64,000 nucleotides of DNA from Metallyticus violacea (taxonomy: Eukaryota > Arthropoda > Insecta > Mantodea > Metallyticidae). Position 1 is the stretch's first letter, and each line of letters opens with the position of its first letter. The DNA is taken from the NCBI GenBank assembly GCA_030762175.1, contig CM060833.1:160243501-160307500 (forward strand), given 5' to 3'. This document shows, in pieces, positions 10,831-23,599 of this stretch. Both the position numbers and the translations under genes were made by a program. The notes under the pieces were generated by a model. It did no database searches, was not told the DNA's origin, and was given only the letters and a program-made list of their open reading frames with translations.

Positions 10831-13400
10831 TTTGGAAGCTTGCATATTTTATAAAGAACTGTACTAACCTGTGGAGAAGTTTTAAATTATATTATTTTAT
10901 ATTTTGTTTATATATGAGAGATGTTGTTTATAAACAATTCAAATTTTAAAAAAACTGTTTTAATGATAAATAATGTCGTCTTGTAAACATAATACTGTGT
11001 AAAAATTCGGTATTTGCTATAGGCAGTAATTCACTTCGGCCGCCATTTTTTCCGTATTGGGTTCTGGTAAATATAGTTGGTCTTGTCTCATTCACTTAAT
11101 GGAAAATTAATTTTCAGGTCGGTAACATATCCCAGATTTGATTCTTCTACTCTAGGATGAGAACAAGCTGTCACGTTTCACATTTCCCAGTATGCACTAT
11201 GACATTCACGTCCCTTGTCGTTCTCCGGTACGTGGAGCGAATCTAATTTCCCGGCCCGTCCGTCCGATGCATTCTGTTGAGATGGTGGCCTATTTGCTAA
11301 GTCTGTAAAGCTCCTGTTTCGTTCCACATTATTACAAACATGTGAAGAGCGTAAGGCGGCCTCAACGCACCGCCCGCCCTCTTCCCGGGAAAGACGAGGA
11401 AATAAAGTGCTTCTCCTTCACCAGTGTCAGTGGCGTGCACAACTCTTGGAGATTTATTTACTCTTCGTTCAACGTAAAGTTAACAGTAAATAAGCTTTCA
11501 TTTTTTTTTTAGAGATCATCTTGCCATATAATTAGAAAGTATGACGAGAGCCTGCAAGAACTTCATTATTTCTAATACAGGTATAAACTCAGTTTCCGTC
11601 CTATTACTGCACATTCTTGGCAAAGTACTTAGTGATCTATGCTGTATCATGTACGTAATATGAATATGATTATGGTGTAGCTTCTGTGCTAAGACTTGTC
11701 TTATGAAATGTTTGTTGTGTCTGAAAGCTATCGTCCTTATCGACCGTTTTCCCTATTTAGTTTACAATTCCACAGATTAAATATTTATTGTTTTATCAGT
11801 AACTTTTATGAGGTGTTTATGCAAATTAACATACACGGCATTAACTTTGCAGCTTTCGTACGTGCCTTTCATAATGCACAAAAAGTATATTACTGAAATA
11901 ACGTAGTAAATAAGACATAAGGCATATCTCCATTGCTTAACGTAGTTAAAATAATTCCTTGTCAATAGAATAAACAATAGATCTATACATACATGTTGTA
12001 ATTTGCTTATAACTAAATTTGCCATTTTTAATTGAATATTTCAGCCCAGCTGCTGAGATACAGTCAAGTAAATCGACGAGGTGTTTAGATATTGCTCAGT
12101 GCTTGAACAACTGATTTAACTTTCATGTCCTCTATAAGATTATACGGGAAATCTCTGGTTCGATTTCCGATACCCCGGAGCATTTTTGTTTTAAATATTA
12201 CTTTTGTCATATTGCTTCTTCACTCTCATCTGTTATAACACGTCGTTTTAAGTTGTGAAATCTTATCATTCATAGGTTGTTCAATTGTAAAATAACCAAC
12301 ATTTTGTTCAACTATTTCATATTTAAATTAATTGCTGTATAAAACATTGTGCAAAGCCTAATTTAAAAAACAGAATTCATTAGGTAAATTTAATGTTTAT
12401 ATAGGTTTTTTAAGTAAAAATTGCAAATAAAACATCAACTACTCCAAAGAAAAATAATTAACTGTGTACGAAATACTTTAAATTACTTAAACAATAGGCA
12501 TTAATTTGAAGTGTAAACAACAATGCATTGCACTAGTTTTCTAAGTATTATTATAACACAGCACAAATTGAATTGCTACAAAAATATCAAATAAACTTAT
12601 TTCCATCCTAAGCATAAACAATTAAGGAACATAAATTAATTAGGAAGATTTTAAATGTAAAAGGAGAGAAGGATATAAAAATGATGGAACTATTTAGTTA
12701 ATTTTAGGGAGAAATGAACAAGAATGACGAAGAGGATGATGGAAGGAAATATAGAAAGAAGTGTAACCTTAGAAGTATAATAATTGAAGGATATTACAGA
12801 GTATGATGTCACCAATGCACAAATAACCTGGAGTTGTGTGCAGTGGGACAAAATGTTAATAAGCAGTAGCAAAATTATTAATTGTATTGAATTATTGTAA
12901 AAAATGGAAATATTGAATTTTATCGTAAGGTTGTTATGTTTGTTGGAAATAAATTTAAATTCAAAAGTCAAACTAGCAGTCATACAGGATATATTTTTGT
13001 CACGGTTTTTCAAAGTACTCTTATTGTTACTGTATCCCATAGAATTATTTCCGGAAGTACCCATGCTACTCTTTTTATGGTACTGCAGCCTGTTCCAGCT
13101 TTTCAAGATTGAAAAACTGCCAACTTCCGAAGATGGGTCTTTGCTGTAGGGAAAAAGTTGAAGCCACAGAGTATCAGATCAAGACAATAAAGTGGATGCG
13201 TCAATTTTTGCCTCTGTGCTCTCTAAATGTATTAATGTGTATAGTTGAGCGGAAAAGTTGTCATGCAAAAATGTAAGTTCATGTTGAACAATATGGAAAG
13301 GTGGACAACTCCAGTATGTCACTTCATAGCGACGTTTTCTTGTTTTTTAGACCTGATGACCAATTGTTGAAAAGAAAGTGGCGACTGTTTATTTTTCCAG
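10831..13400. other. Long unannotated stretch
   Basis: AT-rich except for a GC-richer patch at about 11200-11410 (GGCCCGTCCGTCCGATGC; CACCGCCCGCCCTCTTCCCG). That patch could be an old exon, promoter or repeat but shows no open frame. The minus-strand frame 12690-13106 (138 codons) is Asn/Ile/Leu-rich with no known motif and is probably chance. Confidence 0.35.
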
Positions 13401-13469
13401 CACTTTCACGGGTATCCGCATCAGGGAACACCCGATGAGAAGGTTGGCTCTGAGTTTCGAGACCAAGTG
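13401..13469 (+). CDS. Weak candidate internal exon (69 bp)
   Basis: The pyrimidine-rich TTTATTTTTCCAG precedes an open 23-codon stretch (HFHGYPHQGTPDEKVGSEFR and on) that ends at the donor GTAAAT. Both boundaries are in phase 0, so it could follow the first exon at 7214-7576 in frame. The piece is GC-richer than its flanks. There is no recognisable homology, and short open pieces with consensus sites arise by chance in a window this long. Confidence 0.22.
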
Positions 13470-14983
13470 GTAAATCCAATTTTTATTTTTCGTGGCAATC
13501 TCAGATACGCGACGCGACTACCCACTGTTGAGTTTTCGATGCTTTTCTTTCCACCATTCCATCCTGCAGAGTTTTTGCCTTTCCTTTAAATTGTGAGCCA
13601 CCCATTTGATTTTTTTTTTTTTTTCAGTCGTAGGTGTTCATGAAGAACTGCAGAAACATTTGGCGAACTTATTCTTAGAACAAATTCTAAAACCTCGGAA
13701 GTCAACAATGGGTCTTTTTTAATAACTTGCGCTACAATTTAAATATTTTATTCGACCACTACTATTGTTGGCCTGCCACTCTTCAATTCTTTTTTAAGAG
13801 AGTGCAGCCCCCCTTAAATTCACCAAACCAGTGATACGTGAAAGAGAAAGGCTCCCAAATACCCGACTTAGATGCTCATTGACTGTGTCTCTTTAACTCC
13901 TTTTAACATAATACAAGTTTGTGACGCGACACTGCTGTCTTTCGATTTTATACAGTTGCTGGGTACGTTAGCATCTTCACTACTTGGACAGTAATAATAT
14001 GAAATAATGAGTAATTTTGCATAGCAATGTTAATCTAGGTGTGTGTTTCAAGCCTAGCAACTGTCCTAGTAGCTCATGACTAGAGTTGAGTATATCTAAA
14101 CAGTGATATCTGCTACAATATGTCGTTTTACCTTGAGTACCACTGTTTGAGCGGCATATTCATTATTGCGATATTTGGCATTAAATGTTCATATAATTTT
14201 TTTTTTTAATTTGTCCATATGGCGACAGTAAAAACACTGAACTATTGCCTCCAAGTTTCGCAAAATCTGCATCTTGCACACTTCGACAATGTATGTATGC
14301 ATCAACTCCGCCAGCTGTCTTTGTTCCCGCTATTGATTACCCCAGCAGCCTCTGCGCGTTTCCATGGCAACCAATCAAATGAATGAATGACTAACTCACT
14401 CAAACACTCATTTAATTGTTGAACTGGGTCTGCATTTGCCTCCCTTCCTTATTACTTTCCTTTTCGTTAATGACTTGTACATCACGAATGCCAAGCCAGT
14501 TTCTCATTTACAAGCATGAAAAGAAGATAACTTGACATGGGAATGAATGAAGTCGCTTGGAATTAAGAAGGAAGCCTTTGCCTCACAAAAGAAACTTGGA
14601 ATGAAACTGTTTCCATCCGAAGCAATCAAGTGACGACAACGCTGCTAATGCTTTTCGACAGCGCTGTGTCATGCTGTTCTCAAATTTTGGGCGGGTGCAA
14701 CTTGTCCTCCAACTTCTTAGTGCTATCAGCCTTTCAGACTCGCTGAACAGAGAAGGAAAACAAGAACCTTGAATGAGTGTGTGTGACTTGTTTTATTACA
14801 CATTGTTGTGATCCTAGGAGTTTCCAGAACAGAAAAATAGAGATTAAATTAAATATAAAGATGCTTTGTCTTTATTGAAAAAATTTACTTCAGAAGCAAC
14901 ACAAGGTTGTTTCTCTACACAACACCTGCTAACATCACACACTTCCATCGCACTGAAACAGTGCGATAAAAAGTAACAAGATG
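13470..14983. other. Unannotated stretch
   Basis: T runs at 13610-13624 and 14201-14208. No gene, repeat boundary or RNA gene found. Confidence 0.35.
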
Positions 14984-15320
14984 AGTGACCGCCTCTTTGG
15001 TCTAGTGGTTAGTATTGCTGACTGCTGGCCGCAAGGACCCGGGTTCGATTCCTGGTACTGCTTTAGGAATTTTTCTAAGGTAGGGAGGCCTGGAACGGCA
15101 TTCACGTAGCTTTGTGAGGATAAGAATTGGATGGAGCTTCCTGACGGTGTGTTCTTCCATCTAAAAAATCGCATGATAGGTGACCGACGGGGTGTTGGCA
15201 TGCCCATCATTTGCCTCTCGCAATACTGCCCTCAATCATTGAAATTGCAAGGCGGAGGTAGAGGAAGCAGAGGTCACTGGGGCAGGCCATGGTCCATCTC
15301 AGTTTGTAGCTTCTAGAAAT
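14984..15320 (+). mobile_element. tRNA-derived SINE-like element, type C
   Basis: The head CTTTGGTCTAGTGGTTAGTA (A box) and CCGGGTTCGATTCC (B box) are spaced as in a tRNA. They are followed by an unrelated body (AGGGAGGCCTGGAACGGC; CGGGGTGTTGGCATGCC). Only the head is diagnostic, and the 3' end is set by the change in base composition. Not a tRNA gene, because the acceptor stem does not close. Confidence 0.6.
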
Positions 15321-16085
15321 GAAGAAAAAGAACAACATGGCGAGTGCAAGTTAATTCCGCACAATCTTTTGCTTCATTATACGTTAAAGGTTCACCCTTA
15401 AAGTTTTTTTTCAAGATATCTGAATAAATGGTAGCCACGTGATGAAAATGGAAATTGACAAGGGGTATTCCATGGCAATTTATTCAATTTCTCTTGCGTA
15501 ATGGCAGCGTTGTTAGGGAGGAATATAGTAGATCGTCTTTTGGACCGATTCCAAATTTTACAGTAGTACATAATTCACTGCCCTTTGTTCGGGAAGAAGA
15601 AAATGGACGTACAAAGTACCTCGAGCATCCCAAGAACTTTGCCAACAGGCTGTTGGATTTTTACCTTCGCTGGAGCTGTTGGTTAATCTTTAGAATGCCA
15701 TTCCAAATCGAACTGTTTAGTTTTCGAATTAAAATTAAGTACCCAAGATTATGAAAAGGCACATCTTCCCCTGCTGAAAGAGATCTCAAATTCTTAAGAC
15801 CTTATGCTCTGTATATAAAACTCTGGGTCTCCATTGTGAAGAAATTTTTCGAATTCCCAACTCTTTACAAATGATTTCTGACACTTCCATAGTTTATGTC
15901 AGTAGTATTTATTTCATTAACTAATATTATTGACTCTTCTTCACTCTTAGGCTGTTTTTGGCAGAGCTGGAAAAACAGCCGTAGATTCTCTCTCGTATCT
16001 CGCAAAGACGCGCTTTCCTTACTTCACAAATGTTAGATTCTGCATCAAATGAACCAAAACCTAAGGGTCGGGAAACGTTGAAGGG
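15321..16085. other. Unannotated stretch before LINE relic
   Basis: The open plus-strand frame 15455-15754 (99 codons) has no motif I recognise. It could be diverged LINE sequence, since the next kilobase is reverse-transcriptase-like, but nothing shows that directly. Confidence 0.3.
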
Positions 16086-17325
16086 AGTTAGGTAGGGACG
16101 TTTTGGTCGCCTGCTTTGTTTAATTTCTTTACTGATGACTTCACCGATACGCTTCACTCAGGGGAGATGAACGCTCCAGAAATAAAAGACACTAATATTC
16201 CACTTCTTTTGTGTGCCGATGATTTATTAATCTGCCCAATATCTTTTGAGGATCAACAGAAGGATCTCGACAAATGTGAGGACTATTGCGACAAATGAGT
16301 AATGGTTGTGAGTGTCAACAAAAGTAAAACTACTACTTTTAAAAATGAATCACTTTACACTAATGAGAAATTGAAATACTAGGCCAAAGAAATGGATAAC
16401 GTAAAATATTTTGATTATCCACGTGTAACTCTTGGTATGGGTGTAACACATAGACACAGCGTCGTGCAAAGCCGGGACGAATGTCAGAGGTTCTGCGTAA
16501 GTTGTCACGGGTGCCTGATATATTCCTGTAACTTTTATCGACAACGTGTATATCGCTATGGTAAGCTCTGTCATGTTATGTGGTTACGAGATAAGGGGCT
16601 GCGAGAGAATGGATTTACTGAACAAAGTCGAAAACGAGCTTCTAAAGCGAGTTTTAGGAATAGGAGGAACACTTCCTACTATGGAGTTTTACGGCAATTT
16701 GGACACTATGATTACACTATTCACTGTAAAATTAGAATAATTAAAGTACTAGTTTCGCATAGTAAAAGAGTACCCACAACTTTGGATTTATACTACCAAC
16801 ATTAGATTAGAAAATGGGATCAAATACTGGGCAGGAAAACAAAGTGAAGGTTAGAGAGCATTGGGAGGGAGAAGGAAGCAGGAATCGTAATTATACTTAG
16901 AGGAAGTACAAATAAAAAGCAATGAACGAGAAATTAACGAACAGAGTATAGAGGCAGAATGCAGATAAAAATATCACCTAATTTGGACAACTAACTCAAA
17001 ATAAGATATATATAGTATTTGAGGCTGGGCAGAAAATATATGATTTTTGTGGAGACAAAGAAGATTGGCAGCACATTCTAATGGACTACCCGGGTACCGA
17101 TCAGTGTGGTTGGAGCTAAGTTTGCTAAGTCGATTAGGGATAGGTTAGCTTGCTGGGACCTGTTTGCACAGGAAGACAATCGGCCAAAACTTGACTCTTT
17201 TCTATGCAAAGTGCATGGAATTAGGAGCGTTTTGTTCGAGAATACGGACTTTTTGAGTCTAATAATGTGAGTATAAGTGCGGATGAGCGAGCAAGTTATT
17301 GAGAGAGAGAGCACACGCGCCAGTG
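16086..17325 (+). pseudogene. Non-LTR retrotransposon (LINE) relic: reverse transcriptase and C-terminal region
   Basis: Around 16113 the frame reads LFNFFTDDFTDTL, then IPLLLCADDLLICPIS, which is the [YFC]-x-DD catalytic box of reverse transcriptase. Next come the WGLKV-like VVSVNKSKTT segment and, in a shifted frame, MVSSVMLCGYEIRGCERMDL and ENELLKRVLGIGGTLPTMEF, as in the thumb and connection part of LINE polymerases. Near 17060 FCGDKEDWQHILMDYPGYRS resembles the C-terminal Cys/His region that follows. Stops and shifts are frequent. The upstream endonuclease is missing or beyond recognition, so this is a 5'-truncated dead copy. Confidence 0.7.
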
Positions 17326-18865
17326 TTTTATTTATGTGTTTGCTTAGTTGATAACAGTTAACAAATGTATTTTATTTATTTTTTAATGTTTTAATCCTGG
17401 CCGCAGGCATCTCCTCTGCCTATTCTCTCCTCCCAGAGGTGCCCCATTGGGAACAGGCAAATGGGCCAGCCATTCTGAAATATCCTCTTCTGCCCCAGAT
17501 CAACTATCCATATTAGCAATTTAATTTCTAAGATTTCTTTATAATTTATTACGTGATAAAATATATCGTTCATAATAAATCGTGATTTAAATGCCCCTCT
17601 TTGTTAGTTAACTTCAATAACATCGATAGTTCATAACTATCACCCGCTGCTGATTTTCATTAATATTTCGTTTCCTAGCATGAAACACCCATTAAATAAA
17701 ACGGATAATAAATTGCTATACATCTGTTTATTAAATGTCTCGTCAACTGTAGCTATAAACCGTTTTAACGGCCTCTAGCGAAGATTGTAGGAAGCCCCAC
17801 AACCTGATCGCTTTAAAGCTCCTCTTTATGGTAGCAGTAAATTTTCAGGGCGTCTTTTGCCCCTTTTCGGTGCTATGAAATAGAAAAGCCTGTTGCATGT
17901 ACGTCTCAGCATTTGGAGTATTCATGTTGATACTTAGTTAAACATGGCAATGTTATTATTTTTTTTTACACAAAACTGCAATAAAATTCAATTGTTTATA
18001 TGATTATGTTGTATAGTGGATTCAAGTTAGAATTCAAATAGTGTAATACTTGCATTCCAGTTGTACATGAAACTTGTTTCGCTTTATTTAAACTAGCAGC
18101 ACCTCCTTTAACAACTGATAAAGCTGGTGCTACGCCGAGAGTGTTTGTTACCCACAACTACTTTGCGCCCTCTTCCCTTCCCTGGGTCGGTCAGACGACA
18201 AAGAGCGACAAAGACTTTAATGAAGTTCAATGCGATTACACTAACTGTTCTCTCTAGGATTTGAAATTCCATTCTTTCGTATGACTTCACTCGTTCGGGG
18301 TTGTGCTAAGGTTTCATTGTTGCAGTGCTGCCAACCGCCTTGCCTTGCACCTTTGAATTAACAAACAAAGACTATTCTTAAGCAAAATATGCGAAAATAT
18401 TCCTTCTTTAATTGTTTTTATCATCCTAAATGTACGTTTTTTCTTTATAGACGATATAATTCACTGAAAATTACATTTAATTTTCAGATCTTAGATTGCA
18501 AATTTAATGCTCCTTAAAAATCAGTTCTTAAAGATGCTTTTTCAAAGGATTTCGAGATTTGTTCGGTTTTTCAGCAATCTACGCATATTTCGGAAACTTA
18601 AATTTCCATGCCTTGAAATTTAAGTACAGCATTTCCAAGTAATATTTTCAAATGAGCTGATTACTGTCTCTTCTCGAAACTGATAAAATTCAGATAAGCT
18701 CCTGTTTATGTTTTATGGCTTAGACTGGGGGAGCAATTGTAGCTCTGCACACGGCGTCCATTTTTTTGATTTAATGCGCTTTCCATTCCTTTCATCTCTG
18801 AGTATTCCAATATTAGTAAATAATGCCAGTTTTTTAACAGACATTCTAAAATGTATGTAATATCA
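17326..18865. other. Unannotated stretch
   Basis: AT-rich; no frame above 60 codons with recognisable content, no repeat matching elsewhere in the window. It ends at a SINE target duplication. Confidence 0.4.
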
Positions 18866-18879
18866 TGAACCAATGATTA

Positions 18880-19160
18880 AATGAATGAAAAGTGTTTAAC
18901 GCCCGTTTTTGCTACAGAGTCACCACAGGCGATGGCACTGATGATACATGACATGAAATGATACATTGGGAAAGGATTTATTTTTAAGGAAGGAATCGTT
19001 CTAGGCCTAAGTTTAGGGTACCTCCCCGGCATTTGCCATTTATGAGGACTGAGGAAAACCTGGAAAAAACCTCAGTCAGGAAGGACGGTCCTGGCGGTAT
19101 TCGAACCCAGACCTCCCGCTCACGAGTCCGAGACTTAACGACCTCGGCCACCCGTGACGG
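18880..19160 (-). mobile_element. tRNA-derived SINE, type A (copy A3)
   Basis: Flanked by a perfect 14-bp target duplication, TGAACCAATGATTA, at 18866-18879 and 19161-19174. On the minus strand it has the A box (GTGGCCGAGGTCGTTAAGTC), a B box (GGGTTCGAATACC), the GGGGAGGTACCCTAAACTTA body and the GGGCGTTAAACACTTTTCAT end. Confidence 0.92.
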
Positions 19161-19174
19161 TGAACCAATGATTA

Positions 19175-20206
19175 GAACAGTTAACACTTGTACAGAATGA
19201 TTTTAACAATCACACATCAAATATTTTTCTAAGTTGTTTTTAACCTTCCTTTCCGCCCTTTTAGAGATGTCTGCGCAGTTGACAGTGCCCCGTTATTATT
19301 CCCACAGTCCAAATGAGCTTTCCCATTTGAACCAGTTGCCGGGAACTGCCTTTTACGCATCCTTAATGATTTACAAGTTCCCGTCAATCTTTGACAGTGC
19401 AGGTTTCCTCTATCATAAATTCCTGATTTACTCTTCTTCGCCCTATTCCAGGAAGTGGGGCGTACTAGGAGAGAAGGAAGTCCTTATTATGAAAATGTTT
19501 CATACTTACATTACATTTATCTATTAAACCATTTCATATATTCTGTGTGACCCATGACAAATCGACGCAGCCATGGCGTGGTAGGAGAGTCAAGGTCAAA
19601 ATTATCTTTATTTTATGGGAGTGTGGATTAATCGATGACGACTTGGACACGATTGAGCAAGTCCTGAAGTTTGCAGCTGAACCCGGAGGATATTTATGTT
19701 TGTGATCATTTCCGAGTGTGATGAATGTGGGGCAGAGATGGAGCTCTTTAACACAGTTACAGCTTTGATAGAAGTTCGTTACAGACTTTACTGTGCACTT
19801 TCAGATGTCCTCTTGCTGCATTTGTTACAGCTTATCCACATACTCAGTTCTTGTGTTCTACTTTAATTGGAATAAATCGCAGTTTCTCGTACACGCTTCG
19901 TAAAAGGCCACCACTTTTATTCATAGCAATTATCACATTATACCATTATCAGAGTAAAGAACTTGTATCTAAAGCTTGCAAGTTTAATGTAATAATACAG
20001 AACACGTGTAGTTGCAAATTTGCTGTAATTAATGTATACCGAAATACCAACAAACAACTGCACCAACTTAACCTATACAGATGTTTGCCTGTGTGAATGT
20101 GGAACCACCAGCATGAAGTAAAGACAAGATATGTTTTATTTAATTGTTCTAATCGTTTCATTTCATTTTACTATATTTTGGATCGTCCCTGCTAAGTTTT
20201 CTTTCC
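19175..20206. other. Unannotated stretch
   Basis: The plus-strand frame 19234-19527 (97 codons) and a short frame 19851-20096 have no known motif. No repeats recognised. Confidence 0.3.
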
Positions 20207-20511
20207 TTTTTTTTTTTTTTTTTTTTTTTTTTGAGTAGTGTTTAACGCCCGTTTTTACTACTGAGGCACCACAGGCGGTGGACACTGATGATACATGAAA
20301 TGAAATGATAAATTGGGAAAGGATATTTTTTTTTTAAGGAAGGGAGCGTTCCAGGCCTAAGTTTTAGGTACCTCCCCGGCATTTGCCAGTTATGAAGACT
20401 GAGGAAAACCTGGAAAAAACCCCAGTCAGGGAGGACGGTCCTGGCGGGATTCGAACCGCAGACCTCCCGCTCACGAGTCCGTGCCTTAACGACCTCGGCC
20501 ACCCGTGGCGG
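20207..20511 (-). mobile_element. tRNA-derived SINE, type A (copy A4) with long A tail
   Basis: Minus-strand copy. The T run 20207-20232 is its A tail, and the promoter head is at 20450-20511 (GTGGCCGAGGTCGTTAAGGC, then CGGTTCGAATCCCG). It is close to the other type A copies. Target duplication unclear because the tail merges with a CT-rich flank. Confidence 0.88.
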
Positions 20512-20884
20512 TCTTTCTTCTTCTTTGCTAATTGCCGATCAGCAACTGCCGTCTTGAAAATAGAAAAATAAAAAGCATTTTCTTATGTAAAAGTGAAGCT
20601 GAAATTAAAACATGGCATGCATGCCATTCTCAGTACTTAGGCAATTATGATGTGTCTATGGCAATTTATAACGTTGGAATAAAAGACAAATTTGCCTAGA
20701 AGTATTTTTTTATACTTTCTCTCTAGTATAATAAAAAACACCCCTCAAAAAACTCCATGTTCTATTTTTAATTTGTTCTATTTTTACGTACATTACACAC
20801 TCTTTTTATTTTAATTTTTTATGCACAATTTAAATGCCAAGTAAAAAGCAATTCTTTACATATAACTGCACAATACTACATCTC

Positions 20885-21110
20885 ACATTTTGCAGCTTCT
20901 GTTTTTCATCTCTTCGGATCTCTAAAAGATTCAATTTATAGAGGAGATCAGGAAGAAGAGAGATGCAATACGAAGAGTGAGACCTACACCTGCAAAGTGG
21001 TACCCCGAGGACATCTAACATTTATTTACAAGGAGATTGCATTAAAACGCCGCACTGTATAGTCAAAGAAGAAAGGAAGTATTGATATATTTGAAAGTGA
21101 AATAAAACTC
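20885..21110 (+). pseudogene. Mariner/Tc1 transposase C-terminal relic
   Basis: From about 20889 the frame reads FAASVFHLFGSLKDSIY, the region of the last catalytic Asp (here Val) in mariner-type transposases. An Arg-rich stretch and, in another frame, AKWYPEDI follow, with the family tail CTGTATAGTCAAAGAAG at 21053. The same order appears at 31720-31890, so both are copies of one family. Only the last quarter of the gene is present. Confidence 0.65.
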
Positions 21111-21885
21111 TTGAAAGGGAAAAACATTTCTCTTCAAACATCTGAACCACATAATTCTAAATCTTAAGGATCCTCTGAATAGTTGACAGACGTTAAATGT
21201 GAACAAATGAATATACACATACAAACAAACAAGATGTTTTTATTTTGCGGTTTGCGGAATATTTTGATGCGCTTGCGGTGTTGTTTGCCCCCATTTTGTA
21301 TATCCTGAATTTATATATTGAAATTTATACAGAAGATACACAACTATTTATAATCTTGGGCGTGTATTTAAGTGGACTTCTGTTCTTATACGTACAAATA
21401 TATCAGCCGCAGTTATTAGCATGTACCCTGCTGGTGCACAAACGAAAGCACGAGGTCAGTTTCGCGAAGGCTATACGCTCTCCGATTTGGAACGTTGAAC
21501 ATTGAACTTACTCGTTAAAATGTTTTCCTTGGAATTTATATTAAATAGAAAAACAGAGGGATATTAGGTACTTTTATCAGTTAAAATGTGTGACAATGTT
21601 TCTGATAGTTCCTCTAGTACTTATGCAGCTTTTGCTCTGTAGTGGGGCTGCCTGCGAAATTAGGGAGTTTGGCTGGGGACAGGAATAGATTAAAAAAAAA
21701 TATATATATGTTTTCTCTTATTTTGTTTTCTCCCTACCCTTTTATCTTTTTCTACTACCTTCTACCTCTCTTTCCTTTATATATTTTATTTGTGCTAATG
21801 TTTACTTTTCTTTCGTATCTTCTGCTGTCTGCTCTGAGGGTTCTATCCAACAAGGTTTTCTATCAAATTCTACGAGACTAGTGTC
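21111..21885. other. Unannotated stretch
   Basis: Plus-strand frames 21245-21505 and 21642-21881 are hydrophobic, AT-driven and unrecognised. Confidence 0.3.
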
Positions 21886-21897
21886 TTAACCATTACA

Positions 21898-22163
21898 ACG
21901 GCCATTGGTGATCGAGGTCGTTAAGGCGCGAGCTCGTGTGCGGGAGGTCTGCGGTTCGGATCCCACTAGGATCTCCCTCACTGACTGAGATTTTTCTCAG
22001 TTCTCACAAATAGCAAATGCCGGGGAGGTACCCTAAACTTAGACCTGGAACGTTTCTTTTCTTAAAAAAATTCTTTCCCAGTATATCATTTCATGTATCA
22101 TCAGTGTCCATCGCCTGTGGTGCCTCAGTAGTAAAAACGGGCGTTAAACACTATTCAAAAAAG
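21898..22163 (+). mobile_element. tRNA-derived SINE, type A (copy A5)
   Basis: The target duplication TTAACCATTACA / TTAATCATTACA (one mismatch) lies at 21886-21897 and 22164-22175. Head TGATCGAGGTCGTTAAGGCG, body CCGGGGAGGTACCCTAAACT, end GGGCGTTAAACACTATTCAA. The B box is degraded (CGGTTCGGATCCC). Confidence 0.9.
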
Positions 22164-22175
22164 TTAATCATTACA

Positions 22176-23349
22176 TAAAAGGAGATCGTTATGAAAAAAC
22201 TCCTCTCTTTTGCTGACTGTTCAAAATAAGGCTCTGAAAACAACAATTTCTCGACTCAGTCGTAAATAGTTTTAATGAGAACTTTTTTTTTTTTTTTTTT
22301 TTTTTTTTTAGTTTCAAGGTGTTTCAAATGAAATAAAGAAGGTTAAACAGACTTAGTTAAGTAAAACAACTGACAATCTCAGTTTGTCAAAAGTCCTCAA
22401 TACATTCGTAACAATTTTAAATTAAATAACGCTATTAAAGTGCAATACAATGTAAAATATAGTACATATAAATATAAACTAAACGTATAATGTAATGGGT
22501 TATTTGGGTTGCAATGCCAAGTGGTGCTTGTGGCGGACAGACATATGCGAGAAAATGAAAATGAAATGTCTACACGCTTTAAACTTAAGTCACAGTGGGA
22601 TCAGTTCTGGTCGGCACCTTTGATGTTGTTACTCCTAAATTCGCTCCCAGTTGGGTTTACTTCTCAGTGAATTCGTCTGATGTCGCTTCTATTGCAGCAG
22701 TTACATGTGTGTTTAACGAACAAGTATTAAACGTGGAAATTACAGATCATCAGCTGTAATGAAAATATACTTTCTCTTTTCAAAATAGACCTAAGAGTAT
22801 GGTGTTTGTCACAGAAATAAAGGATAATTACGTACAAGCAGTAAATACGTAAATCATGCGTTTTACTCCGGCGTTCATTTAGCTTGATTATTGTTGGTTT
22901 TTGAATGGCAGTCAAGCATTTTATGCATCCATTATTATTGCTACGTATAGTTGTTTCTGCTTTATTCTACACGTTTTATGTTTAGTTTAGGAAATAACAG
23001 TTTTATAAAATTTACCGGGATACAAAAAAGAAGGTTGTGGGGCTGCGGAGCGCTGTTACTTTTATATTTACCGTAAATCATTGATCACTGAAAACCGTGT
23101 ATTGTGTTTACCGCGCTTTTCAGCAATTTTGTTATATGAAATTTGTTTCCTAATAACCGAAGTGGAAAATGGAGAAAGGAATATCGTAAAGGGGTGTGAG
23201 TAGTATTCGCAAAATTACTAAATGCTTTATAAACTACTATAAAGGAGAACGTTTCAGTGCACAAATACCACTTCCGTTTATTAATGTTTCTGCATTCATT
23301 ATCTTGGCAGTACCGCATTTACCGCACAAAAACAGCCTAAGATATCCTG
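22176..23349. other. Unannotated AT-rich stretch
   Basis: T run of about 27 at 22284-22310. No gene seen. Confidence 0.4.
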
Positions 23350-23408
23350 AAACAACAACAACAACAACAACAATAATAATAATAATAATAATAACAACAA
23401 CAACAACG
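23350..23408. repeat. Compound (ACA)n(ATA)n(ACA)n microsatellite
   Basis: Trinucleotide array with an AAT core flanked on both sides by AAC units. The symmetric pattern suggests AAT expansion inside an older AAC array. Homopolymer-rich frames on both strands are artefacts of it. Confidence 0.95.
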
Positions 23409-23599
23409 AAGAAAGGATCGCACGATTCGTTTTCTATTATGAATAAAAGTATTTTTCTGTGGAGAACTTTTCAGTATTTTTAAAGATTTAGTAAAAAAGT
23501 ATAAACTTGGTACTTCTAGGATCATTTGGTCAGAGTTATTTACAGGAATTCAAATCAACGTCAAATTTTTATTATAGCTGTAACCTATGTAAATGTGCT

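Noticed and set aside
12690..13106. 138-codon minus-strand open frame
   Set aside because: Asn/Ile/Leu-rich, AT-driven, no motif or splice support; overlapped by another open frame.
18880..19160. Type A heads as real tRNA-Ser/Leu genes
   Set aside because: A and B boxes are present but acceptor and T stems do not close, and all copies share a SINE body and A tail.
23350..23408. CRISPR-like or satellite array
   Set aside because: Trinucleotide microsatellite without spacers; no CRISPR array exists in the window.
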